Assembly: GCA_001586965.3 (NCBI GenBank)
Contig: LUCW03001516.1
Location: 1 to 39,123, forward strand
Direction: 5' to 3'
DNA from: Sphaeroforma sirkka
Lineage: Eukaryota; Opisthokonta; Ichthyosporea; Ichthyophonida
DNA length: 39,123 bases
Shown: piece after piece, positions 1 through 9,785 of the stretch
How positions within the stretch are numbered: the first letter of the stretch is position 1
Layout of the letters: every line of letters begins with the position of its first letter
Program-made: the position numbers and the translations under genes
The notes under the pieces: generated by a model
Databases searched by the model: none
What the model was told of the DNA's origin: nothing
Seen by the model: only the letters and a program-made list of their open reading frames with translations

Positions 1-716
1 TTGGAATGATTATGATGTTAAAGTCATCAGAAGCATATGGTAGAACTGAGACTTCGCGTGTGTGAGAGAAACACCAAGTAAACTTGAGTCTAGTGAAAGC
101 ACAAATAAAGACCCAGTGCGGTTCTCTCTGTGACTAAGGACTTTTCCTTGAATAGAGTGTCTGTTGTATCTCATTGTCTCTCGGTACGCTTTCAGCTACT
201 CCTCCATACTCTACATGCGCTGATAGCAGCCCAGATGCACTGTTTGGAGAAGAAATGTCGAAGATTGATGCTCAACTACCATCTGACGGTGCTTGAACTG
301 CTGATCGTTCCTTACTGGACACGTGCGATATGATAGGCGAATCTATTGTAGGACACATACATGGTCATCCCCGTGCTACTGTCACTAGGCGTAATACACT
401 GTCCAGTAGCCTTGCACAAGACGTAAACTAGGACGAAGCTCGCTCACATTACTCTATCTCGCTTTGTTCTACGACCTTCTTCAACGATATACCATTGCCA
501 TTGTTAGACGAGCACCGGGTTGTGACTCTTTCTTTCGAATAGTAATATTGTGCCTACGATATCCGACTAACCACCAAGCAGCAAATGCCGTCAGAGTCAA
601 ATACACGGGCAATACTAGACGGCAGACTAGAAGCCAACACAAAAATCAGCTGTGTTCGTATAAAAAAGCTATGGGTACCTTTTTTTTTATATAGCAAAGT
701 TTGCAGCAGAGTACAA

Positions 717-751
<35 letters not shown>

Positions 752-1689
752 TGGGTTTACCTCTGAACCCTGATGCGCATCCAGATACCACTGACACCAA
801 AATCATACCAATTTTGGTTTGAGAATAGGCATACAGTGAATAAGGTATCGATGATTCGAAGTGCCCTGCATAATTTGGCGCAGCAAATTGGCTGCTCAGC
901 ATTTCCTGACACGGTGTCACCGCCACCGTTTACAACACTGCTTATCCAGAGTAACGAACAACAATCAGCAGCCCCAGTAGCTCGTACACAAGCCGAAGGG
1001 ATAAATCTCTTTGTACAAATTTCCCTGGGTGGCGCCATCTTGGAAAGCAGTGATTATCTTCTATTTGTGTATTAGCGCTCGCTTTGTTTGAACAATTGTA
1101 TTTAAGTAAATCGAGATCTGAGACTCATGGATGCGACTCACAAAACTCGTGAAACGGAAATGCGGCCCATGTTTAACAGTGCCAGATCAATTCCAACGAG
1201 CACTTTCTGCCGGCGACTATGTTCAGCTTCAATGGAGCTGCTGTGACAATCATACGCATGCCCGTGTGTTCTCATTGAAAACGCCGCCGAGAAGTCGCTC
1301 GAACAAACGTGGCTGTGTCCAGTTCTCTTGATAACGTATGTATTTGTCTCCTCACATACAGATACCTCCAGGCCCAGATCGCACCAAAACGATCGATTAA
1401 CCTTGTAGCCAGAGTGAAGGTCCAATATGTACATCAATATAATCCTCTCATGGGTACTTATCACAGGCCTGTGTGCCATATTGGCCTGCGTGTCATAATT
1501 CGAGAATATAAGAGATGTGCACGGATAAGTAGCGGCTCCGCATTCATCGTCGACGGGAGCATTAGAAACCACTTATGCTTAATGTTCAACGGCAAACATA
1601 TTGTTGCACTTGTCAGCCAATGTCTTGCGTAGTCTCTTTTTATGTAAGGCGCCAGGGTGGGTTCATCTATGCATCGTATTTACTTCAGT
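1..1689. other. Degenerate flank, no supported gene
   Basis: I see no convincing gene here. Open frames are short, overlap on both strands and match no family I recognise. A (TA)n tract sits at 719-747. On the minus strand around 1425 a short stretch with a YILDLHSGY-like string resembles the integrase-core segment of the two complete elements (YILHVLDIATGY), so decayed retroelement sequence may extend into this stretch. That resemblance is weak and unsupported by neighbouring motifs. Confidence 0.4.
719..747. repeat. (TA)n microsatellite
   Basis: Uninterrupted AT/TA dinucleotide run of about 29 bases. It produces spurious Tyr-Ile stretches in translations and has no other visible role. Confidence 0.95.
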
Positions 1690-2740
1690 GTACGATTACC
1701 TCCTGCATCTGATTTCTTGCCAAATGGTATTCTGGTTTCCAACGATCCCCAATCGGTTCCTTTGGCTTAAGTATAGAGAACGTCCTAAGTTGGGGCCACT
1801 GTGTGCAAATTTGGGTAAGTCCTCAAGTAAGAAATTTGCTAGTCCAAACGCGGATGTAATATCCCATTGGCACTTTCGAATTGGCCGGTCGATTAATCGT
1901 TGCTGTTTATTATGATCAGCGACAATCCTCTTAGCAGAGATCTTCTTCCCAATACCATTTCCTCTTTCACGGCAAAGTGACACTTCTTTTGATTAAGTTT
2001 GAATTTATTCGCCGTCAATCTGGAAAGCAGCAATATTTTCCTCGTTGTCGTCAGACACAATGATAAGATCATCGACATAGCATTGCACGTCTAATCCCGC
2101 CATCAAGTTGTTGATTGTATTCTGGAATCGTGATGTGAGTGTTGTCAACCCAAAGGGAGCCGATGTAACAAGTATTGCTGTCTGTCCCATGTAAATGAAA
2201 ACATGTGCTGAGAGTCTGCATGTACCGGTAAGCGTCGGTATGCTGCCGACAAATCTAATGTTGTATAGTATCACTCGCCCCCTCAAGTTGCTGACGATCT
2301 CATTGACAAGGAACATTGATCTGCCGTAAGTCCAAGCACACACGAACTTTGGTGAGCTCCACGGACGGTGTAAAGAATGGTACCGACAGCAAAGGAAGGT
2401 TGACAATCGGCACCGACGACCGACGATTGTTTACTAACTCGCGTTCCTATTTGTGAACTTGCTTCGTGACAACGTGGTTTGTACTTTTTTAGATACGATG
2501 TTCCTTTGTCTGCCGACGCAGGCCCAGTAATTTATCTCGAGGTATCGAAAATGTCACTGCATTGCACGTTAATATACATCGAGCCGCATTCAAAATTGTC
2601 TTATTGACCCCAGATACTGTCGTAAACAGTGTCGTATATCATCTGGCTACAACAAGTTCGGAGCCATTTGAACATTGATCGGTTCGAGCAGTTCATCCAT
2701 AGCATAACGATTAATCTCCAGATTGATGATGCTTCCCAGT
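1690..2740 (-). pseudogene. Decayed Ty3/gypsy pol relic (PR-RT linker and RT)
   Basis: Minus-strand remnants of a third retroelement. Read 5' to 3' on that strand, a DELLEPI-like string (near 2690) matches the linker between protease and reverse transcriptase in elements 1 and 2. It is followed by an RT core with SAPFGL (near 2155) and the catalytic YVDD motif (near 2070), then a KCHFAV string and a GLANFL..LPKFA segment (near 1830), all in the same order as in the complete elements. The reading frame changes repeatedly and stops intervene, so this copy cannot make a polymerase. Downstream RNase H is not recognisable. No LTR was identified. It is much more diverged than the other two copies and represents an older insertion of a related family. 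Confidence 0.8.
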
Positions 2741-3969
2741 TCACTGGTGCTTGTTCGTATCTCATTAACGCATCTTCACTCTATAAGTATGGCTCGTCGC
2801 CCAAGTGATTATGCATTACTTCATTCTCTCCCGAATCTGCTGGTAGTCGATCAGGCATCTGGTCAATATCCCTAAGTTAACTTGAGGGCGGAAGCTATCA
2901 CCTGATGCTGTGGTGCACGCGTCGACGTGCCCTTAGCAGATAAAAAAAGTTGTAGCCCCACCAGGTTATGTTCGGCTACCCATGTTGGTATTGACGGTTG
3001 GTCGCTCTTGTTTAAGACAGCGGTTTAATGTTCTGGTCCCAGAGGAAGGTTCTACTCACATGATCGAAAACGAACACGAGGATTCGATGCTGATGGCGCA
3101 TGTGGGCTAGCTCCTATGTTCGCATTAGTACACAGGTATGCTCATGAACTCGAACCTCCCGGAATATGTTGCGATCGCGACAGATTTTCCCCAACGATGT
3201 TCTACTGTTTTGTCAACATCGAAGAAGTCATATTCATTTTCATTTTTTGGCATTTGCAAACATCTTTTATAGATGTTGGTTGGACACATGGGGTTTTCAT
3301 CGCAAGGACTGAGCATGACATCCACGGAGAGAAGCAATTTCTAAGCCCGATGACACCTCGAGCGTAGTCGCGGGCGCATATTTCTTGCTCTCACTGTATG
3401 CATTGTAGGGGTTTTTGTTTATAAATAGTGCACCGAGGTCGAGCACTATCTTTTATACGAATTCTCACTGCAACCCCTATAATACAGTTTGGTAGTTTTA
3501 GTCATAGCGGATGCGGTTAAAAGCATCTTCAAGTTTACGCACTTATGCAGTCTTCTCAACTTTATTTAAAAGTCTACTACATTGCACTGTAGATGCACCT
3601 TTCATGTGGGGAATAAATTTGCAACGGCTACTGACAACCTTACAGCAGAAGCAGAACACGAATACATACCACCACAGCAGCTACTAAGCTGATTTCTTTG
3701 TGAAACCTCTCAGCAGAGAAAAGTTCACGATATATGCGACCGATTAATGACTAGGATGCAAGTATCAACTTAGTTCAATTTATATTGAAGGTAAGCATTT
3801 TAAGGTAAGCAGGTGTCAAAGGCATTTTTATTTCAATCACCGACTGCAAACTATACAGATATATCTTACCTTGTATAAGAAGTGTACACAAACTGTTTGC
3901 ATTATATGTAAACAATAAAATTATAAATAATGTACACACATTATATTTCTATATATTTGTTCACATACT

Positions 3970-3971
<2 letters not shown>
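2741..3971. other. Unassigned sequence upstream of element 1
   Basis: No gene, RNA or repeat can be supported. Short open frames on both strands (for example 3116-3367 plus and 3125-3337 minus) overlap and lack motifs. The stretch becomes AT-rich toward 3900. It could contain decayed gag or LTR of the relic at 1690-2740, but I see no motif that shows this. Confidence 0.35.

Positions 3972-4060
<89 letters not shown>
3972..4060. repeat. (TA)n microsatellite abutting element 1
   Basis: About 89 bases of almost pure TA, interrupted by a single C near 4047. It ends exactly where the 5' LTR begins with TGTGGTCAGA. It is therefore the left flank of element 1, whereas the right flank is satellite. 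Confidence 0.95.
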
Positions 4061-4061
<1 letters not shown>

Positions 4062-4123
4062 GTGGTCAGAATACAAGTACTTTATATTTATTTGATTATT
4101 TTAGGTTTAAATTACAAGTTTTA

Positions 4124-4151
4124 CAGTTTATCAGAATAATCTGATAAACTG
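4124..4151. promoter_or_regulatory. Perfect 12-bp inverted repeat in LTR 1
   Basis: CAGTTTATCAGA, a spacer ATAA, then its exact reverse complement. It is preserved in the 3' LTR. It lies about 40 bp downstream of a TATA-like sequence and so may be at the RNA 5' end, or may be a dimeric protein-binding site. Element 2's LTR has a different 8-bp inverted repeat in the corresponding position. Confidence 0.8.
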
Positions 4152-4188
4152 GGTTTTAGGGTTTTGCTGGTTTTACAGCACATGACTA

Positions 4189-4197
4189 ATGACTCAT
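4189..4197. promoter_or_regulatory. ATGACTCAT palindrome (AP-1/Gcn4-like)
   Basis: Matches the consensus bound by AP-1/Gcn4 bZIP factors and is conserved in the 3' LTR. A second, partial inverted arm (GAGTCA) follows six bases later. No expression evidence is available; a nine-base match could be chance. Confidence 0.35.
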
Positions 4198-4237
4198 TTA
4201 AGAGTCAGTCATTTTAGGATTACTGTTTATAATTACT

Positions 4238-4243
4238 AATAAA
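4238..4243 (+). promoter_or_regulatory. AATAAA polyadenylation signal candidate, LTR 1
   Basis: AATAAA lies immediately upstream of the GC-rich hairpin, also present in the 3' LTR (12760-12765). Element 2's LTRs have AATAAA at the same relative place (36195-36200 and 27468-27473, minus strand). It would define 3'-end formation in the downstream LTR. Confidence 0.6.
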
Positions 4244-4247
4244 TGAA

Positions 4248-4280
4248 CAACGTCCCCCTCCCTGAGGAGGGAGAACGTTG
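4248..4280 (+). promoter_or_regulatory. GC-rich U5 hairpin, LTR 1
   Basis: Outer stem CAACGT/ACGTTG, then a C/A mismatch and an inner C-rich/G-rich stem around a TGA-containing loop. It ends about 31 nt before the LTR terminus. Element 2 has a hairpin of the same plan (ACTGAG/CTCAGT outer stem, inner CTC/GAG) 35 nt before its LTR terminus. Confidence 0.7.
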
Positions 4281-4330
4281 AGATACAGTTATCTCGCGTA
4301 TACTTACTACATTTTTAACTTACCATAGAA

Positions 4331-4352
4331 GTTGTTAGTTTATTAGTAATTA
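4331..4352 (+). promoter_or_regulatory. Segment complementary to the LTR AATAAA region
   Basis: GTTGTT, two mismatched bases, then TTTATTAGTAATTA is the reverse complement of LTR bases 4230-4251. The pairing would enclose the U5 hairpin, the LTR end and the 19-nt putative primer-binding region. Element 2 has the same arrangement at 36096-36107 (minus strand). Confidence 0.65.
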
Positions 4353-4458
4353 CAGAGAAAGCTACAGAATATGAATTAGTCAGTAGCTGGCACATATTTT
4401 TTTTTTGTTATAAGTATAACAATTGAAAGACAATGCGAACAGAGAATGTCGCATCAAA

Positions 4459-4517
4459 TTGAACGATTTAGATTATCCGAACGATTTAGATTGAATTGAA
4501 CGATTTAGATTGGATTA
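4459..4517. repeat. Short tandem repeat, three copies of GAACGATTTAGATT
   Basis: Three copies of the 14-base motif (the middle one lacking its G), separated by short variable spacers, in the leader of element 1. No further structure is seen. Confidence 0.8.
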
Positions 4518-5595
4518 ACGACGTGTGGACGACGAGGATGAAGAAAGAATCTACTAATACGAGTGAACCCGAAGAGCGAACATTCCAATCAAGCAGAGCA
4601 TTAACCAGGGTCAACAAGGAAAGTCTCACGACGATCAAATGACGAAATCAGACAATCAGTCAGAATCCACAGATAAGTAGTCATGTGTGAGTACAGGTAG
4701 GAAGGTTGTTTTCAGTGTGAGACAAGTACAAATCGTATTGCAAGCTAATGAGCTTAAATTGTATTTAAGAAGTTGTTAGAAGAAAGTTCTTTAGGATCCA
4801 CAGTAGGGTAGTAGAGATGGGAGATGTACATGGTTAGTACCGACTCGGTTAGTACGATGACGCAAAAAAGAATCAGCGGCATACTAGATTATTTTACAAA
4901 AGTTTTCAGAATGGGATATTAGGAAGCATACAGAGACACAAGTAAGCACCTGTGAGTTATTAGGAGCATATAAGGGTGGGGGGCGCACATAACACGAACG
5001 ATGCAAGTAAATACAAGGTTAAATTGTGAAAATGATATGCGAACACACTCAAATCACTAGAACTTCCAGATAAATCAGGTCAACGGAGAGGATCAACAGT
5101 ATGCACAGAAGGTGTGGTTGACGGCAGCTTAGTTTAGGAGTGCAATAACGAGCAATCGTTCTTAGATCAAGAAGCATATTCCAACAACCGCAACAGCACA
5201 TGACAAGGACATCACGGGTAAGAAGAGTAAAAGAGGAGCGATGAGGGAAGTTCCCAACAGGGTCCTGCGAATAGGCCGTCATTAGGCCGGAGTAAGAGCT
5301 GGCGAGGAGTAGAACAAGAAGTGGCTCCGACTAATGAGGCACTCAACCATATGTTATTGTGGGATGAAGAGTAAGACAGCTGGTAGTGTTAGAGTATATA
5401 GACTATCCACACTACTTATGTTAGTGTAGGAAATAAAACAGTCACGAGGGAACCCACGAGTTCCTCGGAGATCGATGTCGAGACGTTATGTGTTTGAAGG
5501 ATGAAATTTAATAGAAAATGGATATTTATATTCAGTACTCTATCAGTTCATTCGGACACATTTCTAGTTCTCCATTGACAAACAACTCACCAACC

Positions 5596-7840
5596 ATGTC
5601 CTACCCCCCGCCAAAGTCGTAGACAGCAACTCTTGAATCCTGAGCGCCGCAAGGAAGATGATATCGACCGACGTGGAACTAAACGTCGTCAGTCCCATAC
5701 GGAACGCTCCGCTCCGCACTCAGGTCAGGCACTGGAGGGGCAACAACAGACACATCTTGGGGCTCCACACATTATTTCCGCGGACGACAAGCAGCCACCA
5801 ACAGCAAACAAAATGGACCTGCACAATCTGACGAGGATGTCATATTCGAGGGTGAGACCAAGGAAGTACCCAACCTGCGTGCGGACAGTAGTCAGACTTT
5901 TATTGGTGAACAGGTAGCCAGTGAAGGGCTGTCCCCTCGTTCGTCTCGGGATACTCCAGGGGCCTTATTTCCCAGTAATGACCCACCACGCCTCCCACCT
6001 AACAAGCGGAAGCGTCACCGGAACCGTACCAACAACAAGGAAACGGCACGGGAACAATCGTCAGCTCAGAAACTCACGGAGCTGATGACACAACAGCAGT
6101 CTCTCTTTGAAAAATACGAACAGAGGTTACAGCGCATAAACGCCGGACGAACTACAATAGGGGCCGGCCGCTAAGGAGAGTTCTTCTGACGCACACGAAC
6201 GGGTACAGGCAGTACCAGAGGACGAAGACAACCCTACCTTCCGAATTCAAGGCTGTGAGCGTCCGTTTTATGGACTTGGGTACAAATCACCAGGGTCAGA
6301 GGACAGTTCAACCGAGGAGGATGATACTCTGTCTGCCAGTGAGAACACACCAACTTTTCAAGAGTTCGCACATGAACAAGTATTAGCCAGACAGAATCCT
6401 CAAGGTAAGCAGGCGGTGAAGAATAGACAGGACCGATTAAGTACGAACCTGCGCCAACAACAGCAACGTCAGTGGGGCGAGAAAGAAGCGCCCAGTGAAT
6501 ATGTACAGACACATAAACGACAAGAGAAGGAGACAACAGTGCCTCCGCCCACACCGGCTAGTATCGAGAAAAGGCGACAGGCGCTACACGCACGGATACT
6601 ACAGTTAAGTGACGAGCTATGCCAAGCAATCGAGGAGAATAACACGGCTCGAGCTGAAGCTCTTCGGGGCGTGATTGAGACACTTCGAGCTACATTAGAG
6701 TCCCGACCGGTAGAGAAGCGTCCCGTACCTTCACCACGTACGTGGCCTGATTGGCCGTCGAACAGATACTACCTACATGATATCATGGAACGGGACACAA
6801 GAGGGGTTCTCCTCGAGGCGTTTAAGAACGCACAAATCGCAGGGCTGGACGAGACTTGGAACCTTACATGGTTTCATAAGGTACTATCTTACTTCAAGGC
6901 GGAAAAGTCAACGCTGGACTACATCCGCGACAACTCTGAACGGTTGAAGACATGCACACCTCAACTACAGATCGAACAGATCTGTTCGCACGAAACACAA
7001 GCCACTGTCGATCCCGCGTTTCGCAAGTTAGCCAAGGGCCAAAGTCGGAACATGCACACTCCTCTTATGGAACAAATGACACAGCTCATGGAGAACCACA
7101 GGAGGGCACGTGAACGGTGCCAGACAGATGCCGACTTCCAACAGAATTTAGTGAACCACTGCATTGTACAACTGTTAGAAGAAGCTCTCAACGGCCGTAC
7201 GTATGAACGTACTCTACAGTTGCATCCCAAATGGCAACTGATGGAGACACACGAGCTTATACAGCTGTTGAGCCCTGACATTCAGGATGCACAGCAACGT
7301 ACGGCAGCACGTTTCCAGGGTCGCAACAACCGCGAGGGCCCGACGACCAATGGAAGCCGCGACCACACCAATAGCCGCCCCAACCTACAGACGAGTAGAC
7401 GACAAACGCAGAATTGGACTCAACGGCCCCAACCTACGGTACCAACGACTTGTGCGGGGTGCCAGGCACAGGCGCCACCAGGTGGTAGGCACATCCCACG
7501 GTGTCACCATTTCAGGGCGTCGCAAGCGGTGAGCGCAGAGGGTCGGGCAAGGCTATACGACAACAACCGTCCTTTGAGGGACGTACAATCGGTACACAGA
7601 CCGTCCACAACGTCAACCGCAGGACAGGGGCAGAATACATCCCAGACTAGAGACGTAGTTACAATACGTCCGACGCATCAAGTACAGGTGAATGCGATTA
7701 CACAGGACGAAGACTTGGCTCCACCATCGGAAGCTACAGAGATTCATATCAACACGATCCTTTACGAAGACTTCGAGCACATGACGTCACCACCAAACCA
7801 CACCTATGACATGTGGGAGTCGGTAGCCGATCATGCATGA
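5596..7840 (+). CDS. gag: Element 1 Gag (frame-interrupted)
   Basis: Structural capsid/nucleocapsid protein of the retrotransposon. ATG at 5596 opens a short frame into a C6 run (about 5604), after which reading continues in another frame; two further frame changes lie near 5829 and 6170, and from about 6173 the frame is open to the TGA at 7838-7840. The N-terminal part is basic and low-complexity. The central part has the PRTWPDWP motif (near 6730) and helical capsid-like sequence also found in element 2. The C-terminal part has a knuckle-like CX2CX9HX3C motif (7451-7504). That spacing differs from the usual retroviral CX2CX4HX4C. The start is chosen because the residues after 5596 resemble the element 2 N-terminus (PPP...SRR versus PTPRSPRR). 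Indels in homopolymers may be consensus errors. Confidence 0.85.
7451..7504 (+). other. Variant zinc knuckle CX2CX9HX3C (element 1)
   Basis: Cys at 7451 and 7460, His at 7490 and Cys at 7502 in the gag frame. The spacing is exactly shared with element 2 although intervening residues differ, which argues that the metal ligands are under selection. Confidence 0.7.
7838..7840 (+). other. Gag stop codon (TGA) in frame with pol
   Basis: The codon after this TGA continues open in the same frame into protease with no ATG until 7901. Downstream codons encode EVRVSES; element 2 reads DVRVSDV after its own single stop. This is the arrangement used for termination suppression in gammaretroviruses, where a fraction of ribosomes read through gag's stop. 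Confidence 0.7.
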
Positions 7841-9459
7841 GAGGTGAGGGTGTCTGAGTCGGATAGGAGCTTCATATTTGTTACCACGATTGGAGCAGTG
7901 ATGGCAATACAAGACCCATTGCTGACGTCAGACAACCGAGTCTATATTCAAGTACAAATCAACGGACGTACGTTCAAAGCCTTGATAGACACGGGAGCAA
8001 ATAGAAGTTGTATCTCACAGACATCCGCAGACCTCCTTGGCCGACCAATAACTCCGGCACCACCTGGGTCATTTATATATTTAGCTGACAAGGCGGTGCG
8101 AACTCCTCGACTGGGGACGACGGAAGTGGTACCTATAAGGTACGGTACCAGAATTATCGACGGTTCATTAGAATTGATGAACTTGCCGACGGGTATAGAT
8201 GTTATAGTGGGGCAAGATATGTTGAAAGGCTTGGGCCTATACATAGGCGGTATCCAATCGCCACTTGCACCAATAGACCCCACAGAACTAGAAGAGCTCC
8301 TCGAACCCATACCACGCCGACAGGCACCTAACACGACGGAACCCGTCGATGTACGCCAACGGTTGGCACAGGATTTGGAAGCCAATGCGAAAATTGCCGA
8401 CAACGCGCGCTGTCGTCTGGAAGGGAGTGAGGTAACCATCCCAGTAACCCATGAACAAGCGTTGCAGATGCGGCGATCGGCGCGTAACTTCGTATCCGAT
8501 CGATGGCTCCCCTATGTGGATGAACAAGTGAAGAAGTGGTTGACGGATTTGGTGATCACGAAACGAACGACACCAACGACTGTTAATCTTCCTCTCCTTG
8601 CGGTACCGACATTCGATGCGGAAGGCAACGTCAAGAAGGTACGCGTGTGTTTAGACATGCGTGCCGTTAACGCGCTTATTCCTGGTGACCAGTTCCTGAT
8701 CCCCAAGGTCAACGAACTCATATCTCGCCTCAAGAGTAAGAAGTACTACACGACGCTGGACATATCGGCTGCATACCACAGGCTGCCCATCCATCCAGAC
8801 TCGCAATACTTATTTAGTTTTACACACGAACGTTATCAGTACTCGTTCACATCAGCACCGTTCGGTCTTCATGTACTCACGCAGCAGTTTCAACGTACCT
8901 TGAGTACAATACTTGATGGCTTACCGGTTCACCACTATATCGATGACATAGTTATCGCCAGTGACGGTTATGACGAACACGTTAGGACGGTGCAGAAGGT
9001 GATACAACGCTTAACATACCACAGTTTTAAGCTTAACCCTGCCAAGTGCCACTTCGCTATCTCCGAAGTCATGATCCTAGGGAAGAAAGTATCGGCACAA
9101 GGCATTGACATTGACCATGAAAAGCAGGCCAAGCTGATCGACTGGCCCACACCACAACGATACAAAGATATAGCCTCGGCGTTGGGTTTAGCAAATTACC
9201 TCCACGAACATCTGCCTAATTTCGCGAACACGGTTGCACCCTTGCGCGAATTTTGCAAACTCAAACCAAAGGAGTTGATAGGTGATCGTTGGGAGGAGAG
9301 ACATGCACAGGCGTGGCAGGCAATGAAAGACGCAGTGGTGAATGCTGTGGCGTTACACTTTCCGGTCGACGGCATTCCTCTAAACTTGGAAACCGACGCT
9401 AGCGATTACGGTTTAGGGGAGCGCTATTCCAATGGGTCAACGGTAAGAAACATTACTTA
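7841..9459 (+). CDS. pol: Element 1 Pol block 1: protease, reverse transcriptase, start of RNase H
   Basis: Same frame as gag, after the TGA. The aspartic protease active site DTGA is at 7988-7999, with ILLxx-like strand IDVIVGQDML further on. RT follows: VRVCLDMRAVNALI (near 8640), TTLDISAAYHRLPI, SAPFGLH and the catalytic YIDD at 8936-8947. RNase H begins at TDASDYG (near 9392), whose Asp is the first catalytic acidic residue. The frame is lost in a G run near 9418, where element 2 reads GIGGALFQ; one missing G would explain it. There is no ATG start close to the gag stop, consistent with readthrough or with cleavage from a Gag-Pol precursor. Acts in virus-like particles to process Gag-Pol and copy the RNA. 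Confidence 0.93.
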
Positions 9460-9785
9460 ATGTTCTTTAGTAAGACTCTGAACCATGCGCAACAGAACTA
9501 CGCCACACCTATGAAGGAGTTACTGGCATTGGTATATGGACTGACACATTTCAGGGAATACTTGGATGGGCAACGGTTTGCGGTCTTCACGGACCACAAG
9601 GCCCTTGTATATATGAACACACAGCTCAAGCTTAATCCGATGCTTCAGAGATGGCATCATATCATCGCGCCATTCAACTTTACCATATCGCATATACCAG
9701 GAGAGTCAAATGTGCTCCCGGACATGTTAAGTAGAGTACACGAGGGGACAGCGGAGCAGGACGAACTCGAAATAATACCGACGGC
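9421..9785 (+). CDS. pol: Element 1 Pol block 2: RNase H remainder
   Basis: Continues RNase H in a second frame: MFFSKTLN, then KELLALVYGLTHFREYL carrying the catalytic Glu, FTDHKALVYM carrying the next Asp, and the typical LNPMLQRWHHIIAPFNFTIS and HIPGESNVLPDMLSR closing segment of gypsy RNase H. It aligns residue for residue with the uninterrupted block of element 2. The frame changes again near 9780. RNase H removes the RNA strand of the hybrid made by RT and shapes the polypurine primer. Confidence 0.9.

Larger units (their letters stand above)
4061..4311 (+). repeat. 5' LTR of element 1
   Basis: Paired with 12586-12832. Ends are TG...CA. Contents in order: a TATA-like TTATATTTAT near 4082; a perfect 12-bp inverted repeat (4124-4135 and 4140-4151, 4-nt spacer); a palindromic ATGACTCAT (4189-4197); AATAAA (4238-4243); and a GC-rich hairpin (4248-4280). 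The boundaries are fixed because both copies diverge outside these coordinates. Confidence 0.95.
4312..5595 (+). other. Leader of element 1 (5' untranslated)
   Basis: About 1.28 kb between the LTR and the gag start. The first 19 nt begin with a T run and carry no TGG that would match a tRNA 3' CCA end, so a classical tRNA primer-binding site is not evident. Bases 4331-4352 are complementary to 4230-4251 inside the LTR (20 of 22 positions). Three tandem copies of a GAACGATTTAGATT motif lie at 4459-4517. The open frames here are short and show no homology. Confidence 0.7.

Noticed and set aside
757..1075. Overlapping 93- and 100-residue ORFs on opposite strands
   Set aside because: No recognisable domain, one partly made of (TA)n-adjacent sequence, and no support for either strand.
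4312..4330. Classical tRNA primer-binding site
   Set aside because: No TGG at or next to the LTR end in either element, so pairing to a tRNA 3' CCA end is not supported.
6961..7281. Antisense ORF within element 1 gag
   Set aside because: Shadow of the gag frame; no motif, and element 2 has no equivalent antisense ORF.
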